Shown in pieces: positions 16,912-25,032 of a stretch of 64,000 nucleotides of DNA (position 1 is its first letter; every line of letters starts with the position of its first letter). The notes below the pieces were generated by a model. It made no database searches, was not told where the DNA came from, and saw only the letters and a list, made by a program, of their open reading frames with translations. The position numbers and the translations under genes are program-made. Origin of the DNA: Aestuariirhabdus haliotis (GTDB taxonomy: Bacteria > Pseudomonadota > Gammaproteobacteria > Pseudomonadales > Aestuariirhabdaceae); assembly GCF_023509475.1 (NCBI RefSeq), contig NZ_JAKSDZ010000001.1:349950-413949 (forward strand). Direction: 5' to 3'.

Positions 16912-17673
16912 TCAGGCGTCGGTCTTGGGGTCAAATACCTGTCGGCTTTCGACTGCGACATCGGCTTCCGCTGGCTTTTCAGAGGAAACCGCTGCAGGTG
17001 CCGGCGATACTGTCACAGGCTTTGTTGCCTTCTTTTTGCTGGCGGCTTGCTTGGCCTGTTTCGCGGCAGCTTTTGCTTCCCGTTCAGCTTGCTTGCGAGC
17101 CTTTTCGGCTTCCCGTTTTTTCTTGGCCTGCTCGCGTTTACGAGCCGCTTCCGCCTTGGCTTTTGCCTTGGCTTTTTTCTCTAGTGCTTTTTGCTCGTCG
17201 GCCTTCTGCTTGGCGAAAGACTTTTCGAACTTCTCCGCAGCGGCTTTTTGTGCAGTGAAATAGGCTTGCTCGGTTTTTGCTGCAGCCAGGTTGTTTTTGG
17301 CTTCGACAAGCAATTCGGCAGCCGTCACTAATTCCGCACGTAGCTGTTCGGTTGCTTGTTTGGCATTGGCCAGTTGTTTAACCGTGGCGGCGGTTTTTTT
17401 GGTGCGATTCTTGGCGGCAACCTGCTTTTGTTTTTCTTGGCTCTTAACCAGTTTTTGCTTCAGGCGATCCCGAGCAACGTTGGTTTTAGCCAGGTCTTTT
17501 TCAGCGTCGCTGAGTTTTTTAGCCCGGGCCTTGTCGAGTTGCAGATTCAACTTGTCGATCTGTTTTTGCAGGTTGGCAATCGGATCGACAGCTTTGGGGG
17601 AAACTGCTTTTTTGACGGCTTTGGTTTTTGTGCTGACTTTGGTTTTAGCTCGGGTAGTTTTGCGAACGGCCAT
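16912..17673 (-). CDS. Lysine/alanine-rich coiled-coil protein, AlgP-like by position
   Basis: 253 residues dominated by Lys, Ala, Glu and Gln. A basic N-terminal tail (KKAV and KTK runs) leads into long predicted coiled coil (about 30-190), then a low-complexity Ala/Lys region and an acidic C-terminal end. There is no signal peptide or membrane helix. The place between yheS and an FKBP/AlgQ group is where Pseudomonas has the histone-H1-like AlgP, but the KPAA repeats of that protein are absent. DNA or RNA binding through the basic segments is plausible, not shown. Confidence 0.75.
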   Translation of the reverse strand: MAVRKTTRAKTKVSTKTKAVKKAVSPKAVDPIANLQKQIDKLNLQLDKARAKKLSDAEKDLAKTNVARDRLKQKLVKSQEKQKQVAAKNRTKKTAATVKQLANAKQATEQLRAELVTAAELLVEAKNNLAAAKTEQAYFTAQKAAAEKFEKSFAKQKADEQKALEKKAKAKAKAEAARKREQAKKKREAEKARKQAEREAKAAAKQAKQAASKKKATKPVTVSPAPAAVSSEKPAEADVAVESRQVFDPKTDA

Positions 17674-17798
17674 TACTGCTCCTGGAACGGTTGAAATCTG
17701 ACCTGCGCATTATACGTTTTGGATCGGCAATATCCAGTCTGGGCCATGATGTAAATGTTGTTCTGAAAGGCAGCAATTAGGGTTTTTAAAAACTGAAC

Positions 17799-18497
17799 CT
17801 AGCCCGCTTGTTGTCGGGAATGGGCGAGTTGCTCAATCCAGGCGATTAACGGTTGCCAGTTTTCACAGTCGCGTTGAATTTTTCGCCCGCGTAATTCATG
17901 CACACCTTCACCGTTTTCGGAAGCGGCGACGTAGTTTTGCGTGTCACGTAAGGTGGTCAAATAGGGAATCGACAGGCAGTTCAGGAAGGCCTTTAATTTT
18001 TCCTGGCTGATCGTGTTGTGCCGAACCCGATTGGCCACCACACAAATGCGTCCGGGTCGCTGTAAATGCTCCGGAGTTAACATTAATGTTTTAATAAATG
18101 AGGCGGCGGCTCGAATATCGATGGAAGAGGGGAGTACGGGTACCAGAATCAAGTCGGCCTGGCGAATCAGGGGGCGAAGGTCCGCTTCTTTAATGGCGGC
18201 CGGTGAATCGATGACGACCTTATGGCATTCGTCAGGAAGCCTGAGCTGCCAGCTGCGTGTCTGGTTGACGCTGTGGGGGCGGCAAGCATCGATGCCTCGA
18301 ATAGCGGGTAAGGTATCGGAGCGTTGTTTTAGCCAGAGTTGGCTGGAACCCTGAGGATCCTGATCGTAAAGTACAACCGATTCTCCCTGGCTGGCAAAGT
18401 AAGCGGCCAGATTGGTGGCAATGGTGGTTTTACCGCTGCCACCCTTGGCATTGGCTATGAGTATTCTCAGCGGAGATTGATTCTTGTAGCTTTGCAT
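17799..18497 (-). CDS. ParA family ATPase
   Basis: 232 residues with the deviant Walker A KGGSGKTT near residue 18, the DQDPQGS switch and VIDSPA as Walker B. This is the single-domain MinD/ParA fold lacking an N-terminal HTH. Such orphan ParA proteins position cargo (chromosome loci, chemoreceptor arrays, enzymes) on the nucleoid. No parB or parS-like partner is adjacent. Transcribed toward the lysine-rich protein gene, 125 bases away, and divergent from the FKBP gene. The cargo is unknown. Confidence 0.9.
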   Translation of the reverse strand: MQSYKNQSPLRILIANAKGGSGKTTIATNLAAYFASQGESVVLYDQDPQGSSQLWLKQRSDTLPAIRGIDACRPHSVNQTRSWQLRLPDECHKVVIDSPAAIKEADLRPLIRQADLILVPVLPSSIDIRAAASFIKTLMLTPEHLQRPGRICVVANRVRHNTISQEKLKAFLNCLSIPYLTTLRDTQNYVAASENGEGVHELRGRKIQRDCENWQPLIAWIEQLAHSRQQAG

Positions 18498-18687
18498 TGA
18501 TAGTCCAGATCCGTTGGGAATATGCGTGCGCCCCTACCTACTAGTATGGGTCATTCTGATGAAACTGGGTAGAGGGGAACCAACGCGCCATTTTAGAGAC
18601 AAAGATTTGCGTTCACTATGTATTTAGTCAATCATGCTTGCCTCTTTTAAGAGTACCCTACCTCTAATAACTAATGGATATTTCTTC

Positions 18688-19374
18688 ATGAAACTCAGAA
18701 GCCTTGTTGCAGCTATTGCGTTAACCTCCGGTGTTTCCGGTCTGGCGATGGCCGCTGAACTTTCCACTGATGAACAGAAGCTTAGTTACAGCCTGGGCGC
18801 TGTAATGGGTGAGCGTTTGACCGCTGACTTCGACAGCCTCGATGTTGAAGCCTTATCTCAGGGCATCAAAGACGCTATGGCCGGGGGCGATATGGCGCTG
18901 ACCCGCGAGCAGATGATTGCAGCGATCCAGCAAGCTCAGCAACAGGCTCAGGAACGTGCACAGCAATTGCAGCAAGAGATGGCTCAAAAGAATCTGGACG
19001 CGGGCAATGAGTTCCTGGCTGAAAACGGCAAAAAAGACGGTATCACGACTACCGAATCTGGCCTGCAGTATAAGGTTATGACCAAAGGTGAAGGTGCTAT
19101 GCCTGAGGCCGGCAGTCAGGTCACCGTTCATTATGAAGGTCGACTGCTCGATGGCACGGTGTTCGATAGTTCCTACGAGCGTGGTGAAACCACACAGTTT
19201 GGTGTTAATCAGGTGATACCAGGTTGGACCGAAGCTCTGCAATTGATGCCTAAGGGATCGACCTGGGAAGTCTATATTCCGTCCCAGTTGGCTTACGGTC
19301 CAGGGGGCATTCCTGGCAAAATTGGTCCTAACGAAGTGCTGGTTTTCAAAGTCGAGTTGGTTGACTTTGAATAA
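18688..19374 (+). CDS. FKBP-type peptidyl-prolyl isomerase, periplasmic (FkpA/Mip-like)
   Basis: 228 residues from ATG 18688, giving a signal peptide that ends in LAMAA. A long frame to 18634 would bury this signal. Residues about 25-115 form the alpha-helical dimerisation region (LSYSLGAVMG and a Gln-rich helix). The C-terminal FKBP domain has VTVHYEGRLLDGTVFDSS, VIPGWTEALQLM and the closing VFKVELVDF. It assists folding of envelope proteins. A strong terminator follows. It matches the FKBP gene between algP and algQ in Pseudomonas. Confidence 0.93.
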   Translation: MKLRSLVAAIALTSGVSGLAMAAELSTDEQKLSYSLGAVMGERLTADFDSLDVEALSQGIKDAMAGGDMALTREQMIAAIQQAQQQAQERAQQLQQEMAQKNLDAGNEFLAENGKKDGITTTESGLQYKVMTKGEGAMPEAGSQVTVHYEGRLLDGTVFDSSYERGETTQFGVNQVIPGWTEALQLMPKGSTWEVYIPSQLAYGPGGIPGKIGPNEVLVFKVELVDFE

Positions 19375-19395
19375 TCACTCGGTCGTGTGACCACT

Positions 19396-19424
19396 AAAAA
19401 AGAGGCTTTAGAGCCTCTTTTTTT
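19396..19424 (+). terminator. Rho-independent terminator
   Basis: AAAAAAGAGGCT-TTAG-AGCCTC followed by seven T, 21 bases after the FKBP stop codon. The symmetric A-run could also stop minus-strand transcripts from the WD40 gene. Confidence 0.9.
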
Positions 19425-19494
19425 ATGCCGGGACTCAAGTGCCGTGTCGAGGTAAAACCCCAGGCGACAGTGACGATAGAAAGAAGCGGCTTAC

Positions 19495-20508
19495 CTAGAG
19501 TCCCAGCTGATAACTGAGGCCGTTTGAACCCAGTGCTCTAACCTTATTGCTAGCGGAATCCCTGGCCAGCGCCATGACCGATACCCCGGTGGGTTGCCAC
19601 CAGCCACGTTTGGACAGTTGCCAGCGGTGGCTGATATTGCCGCTGGGGATATCAAACAGAAACACTTCGCCACTGGCAGTGCCAAGCAGTAGCTGGTCAT
19701 CCTGATCGCTAAAGCGAGCGCTGGTATAGGTGCTGCCGCGGCTCATCAGGTCATAGTACTGGTTGAGTTCGTGGACCGGGTCTCCGGTGTTGATATCCCA
19801 GATGACGGCTCGGCCGCTTTGGGCCGCCGTCAGGGCGTAGCGACCGTTGGGCGATAGGGCCACGGTGACCAGCTTGTTTCCCAGATCCCAATCCTGAAGC
19901 AAACGACCGGTGTTGGTATCCCAGAGTTTGGCGCTGTAGTCATCGGAACCACTGATGGCCAGATTGCCGTCCGGGGTGATATCGACGCTATTGACGATAT
20001 CCTTGTGCAGCAAGGTGGTCAGGATACCGCCCTCGCGAATGTTGAATAACACCACGCGATTATCTCGCAGGCCGAGCAGGGCCAGCTGGCCTCGTTCGGT
20101 CAGCGCCAGATCACGGATCTCGCCGGGGGCACGCCAGAACCCCAGGGATTCGCCGGCCTCGATGGACCACAGAACGATGGTCTGCTGCCCGTCCGCAGTG
20201 GCGGCAACGGTGCCGTCTTTGGCGATGTCGCTGGCAACAATTTCGCTGGCCTCTCCGGCCTTATGATTCCAGTTGTAGAGGCGTTCGCCCTGATTCAGAT
20301 TCCACAGGCTGCCGCCGTGCAGGACACTACCAATCAGGGCCTGTTCGCCCTGGGCGGACAGCGCAGCGCTGTATAGCCCCTGTACCGCCACTTCCTGATT
20401 GTGTTCCTCTGATGTGAAGCCGCAACCCGCAAGGCTGAGCGCGCTGACAATCAGAAGATGTTTGGCATTGAGAGGGGTACGTAGTGTCTGGAGCGAGTTG
20501 GCGGGCAT
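19495..20508 (-). CDS. WD40-repeat lipoprotein
   Basis: 337 residues from ATG 20508. The N-terminal signal ends in a lipobox LAGC with C29, so the product is a lipoprotein facing the periplasm. The rest is a chain of WD40-like blades with repeated IVLWSIEAG, AKLWDTNTG, AVIWDINTG and VFLFDIPSG endings, enough for one seven-bladed propeller, probably a protein-interaction scaffold. It lies between the FKBP and rsd/algQ genes, a place where Pseudomonas usually has none. A longer frame to 20661 would overlap algQ and lacks a leader. Partner unknown. Confidence 0.85.
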   Translation of the reverse strand: MPANSLQTLRTPLNAKHLLIVSALSLAGCGFTSEEHNQEVAVQGLYSAALSAQGEQALIGSVLHGGSLWNLNQGERLYNWNHKAGEASEIVASDIAKDGTVAATADGQQTIVLWSIEAGESLGFWRAPGEIRDLALTERGQLALLGLRDNRVVLFNIREGGILTTLLHKDIVNSVDITPDGNLAISGSDDYSAKLWDTNTGRLLQDWDLGNKLVTVALSPNGRYALTAAQSGRAVIWDINTGDPVHELNQYYDLMSRGSTYTSARFSDQDDQLLLGTASGEVFLFDIPSGNISHRWQLSKRGWWQPTGVSVMALARDSASNKVRALGSNGLSYQLGL

Positions 20509-20572
20509 CAACAATCCCTGTGGTTGATGGTGTCGCCCGCCTCGGCGAGCGACAAATCCGGAGAGGAATCGA

Positions 20573-21058
20573 CTAGGAAGCAACCAGCTCGCGATGAGCA
20601 TCGTGCAACGATTCGATGAGTTGATCTTCCAGACCAAAGCGTTCTTCCAGGACTTCTCCAATTTGGGACAGTTCCTCGGCCAGTTCGGACGCCTGCTTTT
20701 CGCAATGTTCTGCCGATTCGTATCGATCGTTAAACGTCACACACAGCTGGGTAATCTGCTCGATGCGAGGATAGATGCGTTCCAGCAGGCGAATACCAGC
20801 GTCGTCGTTAAACTCTCTGGCCTCGGCGGCTAACTGCTCATAGACTTCAAAATGCCCGGCCGATGTGTAGTCGAGAAGTATCTGGCAAAAGCGTTGGATG
20901 CGAACAGGGGTCGGGGTTGTATCACCTTCGCGAAAGCCGTTCAGGCCATTGATGTCGCAATAGAGGACAATCAGTTGCTGTCGTTCATTGAGCCAACGGT
21001 CGATAATTTCGGAGACACCGCCCCAGCGTTCTTTAGCTGATTTGCAACGTTCCAGCAT
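20573..21058 (-). CDS. rsd: Anti-sigma-70 factor Rsd / AlgQ
   Basis: 161 residues. The N-terminus MLERCKSAKERWGG is the family hallmark, followed by IIDRWLNERQQLIVLYC and a run of amphipathic helices containing FNDRYESAEHCE. Rsd/AlgQ binds region 4 of the housekeeping sigma factor, which frees core polymerase for alternative sigma factors and, in Pseudomonas, influences alginate and siderophore genes. It sits between dsbB and the WD40 lipoprotein gene, matching the Pseudomonas order. Length agrees with the family. Confidence 0.93.
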   Translation of the reverse strand: MLERCKSAKERWGGVSEIIDRWLNERQQLIVLYCDINGLNGFREGDTTPTPVRIQRFCQILLDYTSAGHFEVYEQLAAEAREFNDDAGIRLLERIYPRIEQITQLCVTFNDRYESAEHCEKQASELAEELSQIGEVLEERFGLEDQLIESLHDAHRELVAS

Positions 21059-21205
21059 GGTTTTTTCCCTTGGATTCTATGAGATAAAACGGCGGAGGTT
21101 GTGCCCCGACGAACTCTTAGAGTATGCGAGCAGACAGAGGGGGGCAAGTGCTAAAACGTCTAATGGTTTGACCCAGGGACTTGACTTGGTGCAATCAGCT
21201 GGAGA

Positions 21206-21718
21206 TCAGGAAAAGAGACGTTCCCGCTGACGAGCGCGGAATAACTCGTACAGGGAGAAGAGAGTAAACAGGCTGAAACAGATCAGCGTCCAGGCAGGGA
21301 TACTAAGGCCCAGAAAAACCCACTGAACCTCGGCGCAGTCTCCGGTGCCGCTGAGCATAAACTCCAGCACTTCGGTCAGAGGAAAGCTTTCCAGCATATA
21401 ATCCAGCGGCGGAGCACAGGCCGGAACCTCTTCCGGGGGCAGGCTCTGTAGCCAGAGTTGTCTCAGCGATAACGCCACACCCGACCCGGCCGTCAGCAAG
21501 CCAATAAAGGCATAGCGTCGGTAACCGGTGCCGCCAGGGTTATGGAGCGCGGCGACGAGGAAGAGGACGCCCAGGGCAATCACTACGATGCGCTGCATAA
21601 TGCACAGCGGGCAGGGCTCCAGCCCCATCATATGTTCCATGACCAGCGCCGATCCTATGAGGCCCACGCAACCAAGCATTGCCAGCAAAAACAAGATGCG
21701 GGAACGAGGGATGCTCAT
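21206..21718 (-). CDS. dsbB: Disulfide bond formation protein DsbB
   Basis: 170-residue inner-membrane protein with four transmembrane helices. The first periplasmic loop has the quinone-linked pair C36-P-L-C39 and the second the DsbA-interacting pair C101 and C128. It re-oxidises DsbA and passes electrons to ubiquinone. Next to rsd/algQ as in Pseudomonas. All four essential cysteines are present and length is normal. Confidence 0.95.
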   Translation of the reverse strand: MSIPRSRILFLLAMLGCVGLIGSALVMEHMMGLEPCPLCIMQRIVVIALGVLFLVAALHNPGGTGYRRYAFIGLLTAGSGVALSLRQLWLQSLPPEEVPACAPPLDYMLESFPLTEVLEFMLSGTGDCAEVQWVFLGLSIPAWTLICFSLFTLFSLYELFRARQRERLFS

Positions 21719-21892
21719 ATGGGATTAACTCCTGGTGCGGGCCGACCCTGGCAATTAATTGAAATGAATATGAATCCTAATCGGACCATACTAAAGGCTA
21801 TATAGGTATTATTCAAAGGGTCTTAGCGTATAGAATAATGGAATTGATAACCTGCCCACCAGGTTTTTACCGTTGCCAAGCCGGAGCTTCTG

Positions 21893-22300
21893 ATGCGATA
21901 TCTTTTCCGTACCCTGCTGCTACTGATGCCGTTGTTGATGACCTTGCCATCCTGGGCAGAAGAGGAAGGGGATGAGACGAAGAAGGTGGCGTCGCAGTAT
22001 ATAAGCCTCAAACCCTCGTTTGTCGTTAGCCTTGGAACCCGGTCCTACCTTAAAGCCGACGCTTCCCTTCGCGTTCGTGGTGATGAAACAGTAAAGAAGA
22101 TTGAGCACCATATGCCATTGATCCGGGACAGCCTGGTGTTGCTGTTCAGTTCGCAAGCCTACACCGATGTAGAGGGGGCCGAAGGCCGTGAAGCCTTGCG
22201 TAAGACCGCCCTGCAGATGTTACAGCAGACACTGACCGAAGAGACCGGCAAGCCCCTGGTGGATGACCTGTTATTCACCAGCTTTGTCTTACAGCGTTAA
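21893..22300 (+). CDS. FliL-like protein with cleavable signal peptide
   Basis: 135 residues. A hydrophobic leader ending PSWAEE is followed by an acidic stretch and a FliL-type domain (ISLKPSFVVSLG, YLKADASLRV, MPLIRDSLVLLF, and a VDDLLFTSFVLQ ending). Canonical FliL is a single-span stator-associated flagellar protein; this copy lies outside any flagellar cluster and has a signal-peptide-like start, so it is probably a paralog of unknown role. ATG 21893 stands alone between dsbB and acpH, convergent with the latter. Confidence 0.8.
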   Translation: MRYLFRTLLLLMPLLMTLPSWAEEEGDETKKVASQYISLKPSFVVSLGTRSYLKADASLRVRGDETVKKIEHHMPLIRDSLVLLFSSQAYTDVEGAEGREALRKTALQMLQQTLTEETGKPLVDDLLFTSFVLQR

Positions 22301-22304
22301 TGGC

Positions 22305-22892
22305 TCAGGGGCTGAGGTTGAGCAGATTGCTGGCCCTGATCTGTAATTCGGGATACAGCGCAATAAAGGCTTGTTCGAGTTCTGGGTAAGCGTTTTCGAG
22401 TGCAGGGATGGTGTTCAGTAGCGGCGCACCATGACGAAGGCGCTGGGCCGTGCGCTCTATGGCAAGGCTAACGGTTTTCCGATGATAATAACTGTGCAAA
22501 ATTCGGTGTTGTTGCATGCGCTCGACAAACTGCTGGGCGTTGGCCGGCATCAGATGTTGATGGGTCTGCAAGTCCTGGTAGCAAGCCTCGCAAAAGTGAT
22601 CGAACGCCTGCTGATAAAACCGACACCAATGGCGTGCCAGAAAATGATCAAACAGGATATCGATGGCAATGCCGCTGTAACGCCGGTGCTGTGTTCCCAA
22701 CATTAAGCGGCAATGGGTGATGGCGGGGTCGCGGTCGGTGTGGGCATCGATCGCACGGTGTTGTCGAATGCCCACCTCTATGTCGGGGGCGAAGCGCCCT
22801 TGCAAAGGCCCTTTAACAAAGTCCCCCAGAAAACCGCCAATACGGTGTTGCTGGCGGCTCCCTGCCAGAGCCAGGTGCGCCAGATAGTTCAT
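22305..22892 (-). CDS. acpH: Acyl carrier protein phosphodiesterase
   Basis: 195 residues starting MNYLAHLALA, the family hallmark. It has GGFLGDFVKG and the HD-like metal-binding segments RQHRAIDAHTD and DILFDHFLA. AcpH removes the 4'-phosphopantetheine arm from holo-ACP and controls prosthetic-group turnover in fatty acid synthesis. It starts 12 bases after the end of gshA on the same strand, so they may be co-transcribed. Length normal. Confidence 0.9.
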   Translation of the reverse strand: MNYLAHLALAGSRQQHRIGGFLGDFVKGPLQGRFAPDIEVGIRQHRAIDAHTDRDPAITHCRLMLGTQHRRYSGIAIDILFDHFLARHWCRFYQQAFDHFCEACYQDLQTHQHLMPANAQQFVERMQQHRILHSYYHRKTVSLAIERTAQRLRHGAPLLNTIPALENAYPELEQAFIALYPELQIRASNLLNLSP

Positions 22893-22904
22893 GGAGTATA
22901 AGGA

Positions 22905-24476
22905 TCAGGTTTGGGCAAAGTACTGCTCGAGGTAGGTTTCGAAATCGACACTATCAGCCTGTTCTATTTGCGCTTTTTCCTCCAGAGATTGCCTGGCTAG
23001 CTGTTTCAACTCATTGGCCTTGGTTTCACAGAGTTTACAAGCACTGAAGCTGCTGTGGTGCTTTTGGGCGATTTGGGTACCGAAGTCGATAAAACTCTGT
23101 TGATTGTTTTTCAACGCATCCAAAACCTTTGCAGACGGGGTCAGGGATGGGTCTGCAATTTTGGCGTTTTGCGCCGGCAGGCTGTTGCTGTAGCGTTGGG
23201 TATCGTTGGCGGTGTCAAGCAGTTTGGCTGCTCCTCCTATCTGAGTCATCAGACGATTTGCCCAGTCGCTTAGAGCTATCGACTCGCCTTGACGCTGCAG
23301 TTCAAGTCCCGGACGTCGTCCTTCATTAACCACCCGATTGTAGTTTCGATCCAGTTCGAGGCACTCCTCCTCATCAATATGAGGGCTATCGGCGAGGGCA
23401 CAGAAAAGCAGGAAGCTGTCGAGGAAATGGGACTGCTCGGCGCTGATTCCCAAAGGCTCGAACGGGTCCAGGTCCAGACAACGTACTTCGATATATTCCA
23501 CACCGCGAGCGGCCAGGGCACAAATGGGTTTCTCGCCAGATTGGGTGACGCGCTTGGGTCGAATATTGCTGTAGTACTCATTTTCAATTTGCAGCAAATT
23601 GGTGTTGAGCTGCAAGTAGTTCCCCTCGTCGTCGCGTACGCCAATCTGTTGATAGGGTTCATAGGGGGTGCTGATGGCCTGACGCAAGGTTTGCAAGTAA
23701 GTGTCGAGGCCATTGAAGCAGATGTTCAGGCTGGCCTGGGCATCGCTCTGATAACCCAGATCACTCATGCGCAAAGAGGTCGCCCAGGGTAAATAAAGGG
23801 TGTCGCCATCGAGTTGTTCGAGATCGTGTGGACGACCTTCCAGAAAGCTTTTGCTCAGCGCCGGAGAAGCACCAAACAGGTAGACCAGCAGCCAGCTGTA
23901 ACGCCGAAAATTTCGGATCAGACGGAAGTAGCCTCGGGATTGAAACGCCTGCAGAGACCCCTGATCGCCGCGTTCCTGTTGCAGGAGTTGCCAGAACCCT
24001 TCGGGCAGCGAAAAGTTGTAATGAATGCCGGCAATGGTCTGCATGGCCTTGTTGTAGCGACTGGCCAAACCCTCCCGATAGACCGATTTCATGGTGCCGA
24101 CATTGGAATCACCGTATTGGGCAACCGGAATCATGGCATCGCCTTCGAGAATGCAGGGCATGCTGTTCACCCATAGCATCTCGTTCCCCATATGCTTGTA
24201 GGTGTAGCAATGCAGTTGGCGTAAATGCTCCAGGGCATCTTCGACCTGTTCGTAAACCGGCGTAATAAATTCCAGCAGGGCTTCGGAGTAGTCGGTGGTG
24301 ATACTGGGGTGGGTCAGGGTGGCGCCCAGCTCGATGGGATGCGGTGTCTGTGCCAGATTCGCGTTGGGGGTTGTCCGCAGGCTCTCTTTTTCGATGCCAT
24401 GAAGAATGTGCGTAAGTTGCTCGCGGGCAGCCGGTTGGCTGAAGAGCTGCAAAATCTGCTGCGATAGCTGGGGCAA
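22905..24476 (-). CDS. gshA: Glutamate-cysteine ligase
   Basis: 523 residues, the usual size of the gammaproteobacterial type. Typical segments: HGIEKESLRT near residue 27 (Glu residues for Mg-ATP), ELGATLTHPSITTDYSEALLE-type substrate loop split around residues 49-70, MLWVNSMPC near 100, and RGVEYIEVRCLDLDP around 310-324. It catalyses the first, rate-limiting step of glutathione synthesis in the cytoplasm. Followed by acpH after 12 bases and preceded by the thioesterase and tex genes, an order also found in Pseudomonas. Confidence 0.95.
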   Translation of the reverse strand: MPQLSQQILQLFSQPAAREQLTHILHGIEKESLRTTPNANLAQTPHPIELGATLTHPSITTDYSEALLEFITPVYEQVEDALEHLRQLHCYTYKHMGNEMLWVNSMPCILEGDAMIPVAQYGDSNVGTMKSVYREGLASRYNKAMQTIAGIHYNFSLPEGFWQLLQQERGDQGSLQAFQSRGYFRLIRNFRRYSWLLVYLFGASPALSKSFLEGRPHDLEQLDGDTLYLPWATSLRMSDLGYQSDAQASLNICFNGLDTYLQTLRQAISTPYEPYQQIGVRDDEGNYLQLNTNLLQIENEYYSNIRPKRVTQSGEKPICALAARGVEYIEVRCLDLDPFEPLGISAEQSHFLDSFLLFCALADSPHIDEEECLELDRNYNRVVNEGRRPGLELQRQGESIALSDWANRLMTQIGGAAKLLDTANDTQRYSNSLPAQNAKIADPSLTPSAKVLDALKNNQQSFIDFGTQIAQKHHSSFSACKLCETKANELKQLARQSLEEKAQIEQADSVDFETYLEQYFAQT

Positions 24477-24529
24477 GGGAATAATCCTCGTGGCTGGTCT
24501 GGATAGTAGGGGAGCGAATGAGTACTGGG

Positions 24530-24976
24530 CTATGTCTTGTCGGCAGGCCGCAGGTCTTTTGGCGTGATCAGGGCAAAGGTCGCGCTGGCTTTGGCGATCA
24601 GCAAACCCTCTTGTTCAAGTCGCGCCTCGAGCACCGCCGTGCGCGAACCCAGGTGCAACACTTCACTGAAGCAATCCACCGTACCCTCGTGGAGTGGGCG
24701 GGTGAAGTTGATCTTGCTTTCCAGAGTGGCGGTGGACAGTCCTTCCGGCGTCTGGGAAAACAGGGCAACCCCCATGGCGGCATCTGCCAGGGAGAACAAG
24801 GCTCCGCCATGGGTGACGCCATTAAAATTGCGGGTATGGTCGGCAGTGCTCAATTGCAGGTGAGCGGTACCCTCGCCGACACTGCAATAGCGAATGCCCA
24901 GATGCTGACTGTAAGGGCTACCGGCGATCTTGCCGCTCTCCAGTTGCTGTCGCATTTTTGCGCTCACTCGAACCAC
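24530..24976 (-). CDS. PaaI-type hotdog-fold thioesterase
   Basis: 148 residues with the hotdog signature GVTHGGALFSLADAAMGVA (about 53-71), where the HGG segment and the following helix hold the catalytic Asp and CoA thioester site. Members hydrolyse phenylacetyl- or other acyl-CoA esters. Lies between tex and gshA on the minus strand, 53 bases before gshA. The exact acyl substrate cannot be assigned. Confidence 0.88.
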   Translation of the reverse strand: MVRVSAKMRQQLESGKIAGSPYSQHLGIRYCSVGEGTAHLQLSTADHTRNFNGVTHGGALFSLADAAMGVALFSQTPEGLSTATLESKINFTRPLHEGTVDCFSEVLHLGSRTAVLEARLEQEGLLIAKASATFALITPKDLRPADKT

Positions 24977-25032
24977 TCCTGTTGGTTGATGCGCCCATCA
25001 TACGATCAGGACGCATCAGTGCACAGCCCCCT

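Noticed and set aside
17799..18497. Chromosome partition (parABS) locus or replication origin
   Set aside because: ParA-type ATPase is alone; no parB, parS palindromes, dnaA boxes or gidB/mnmG neighbours.
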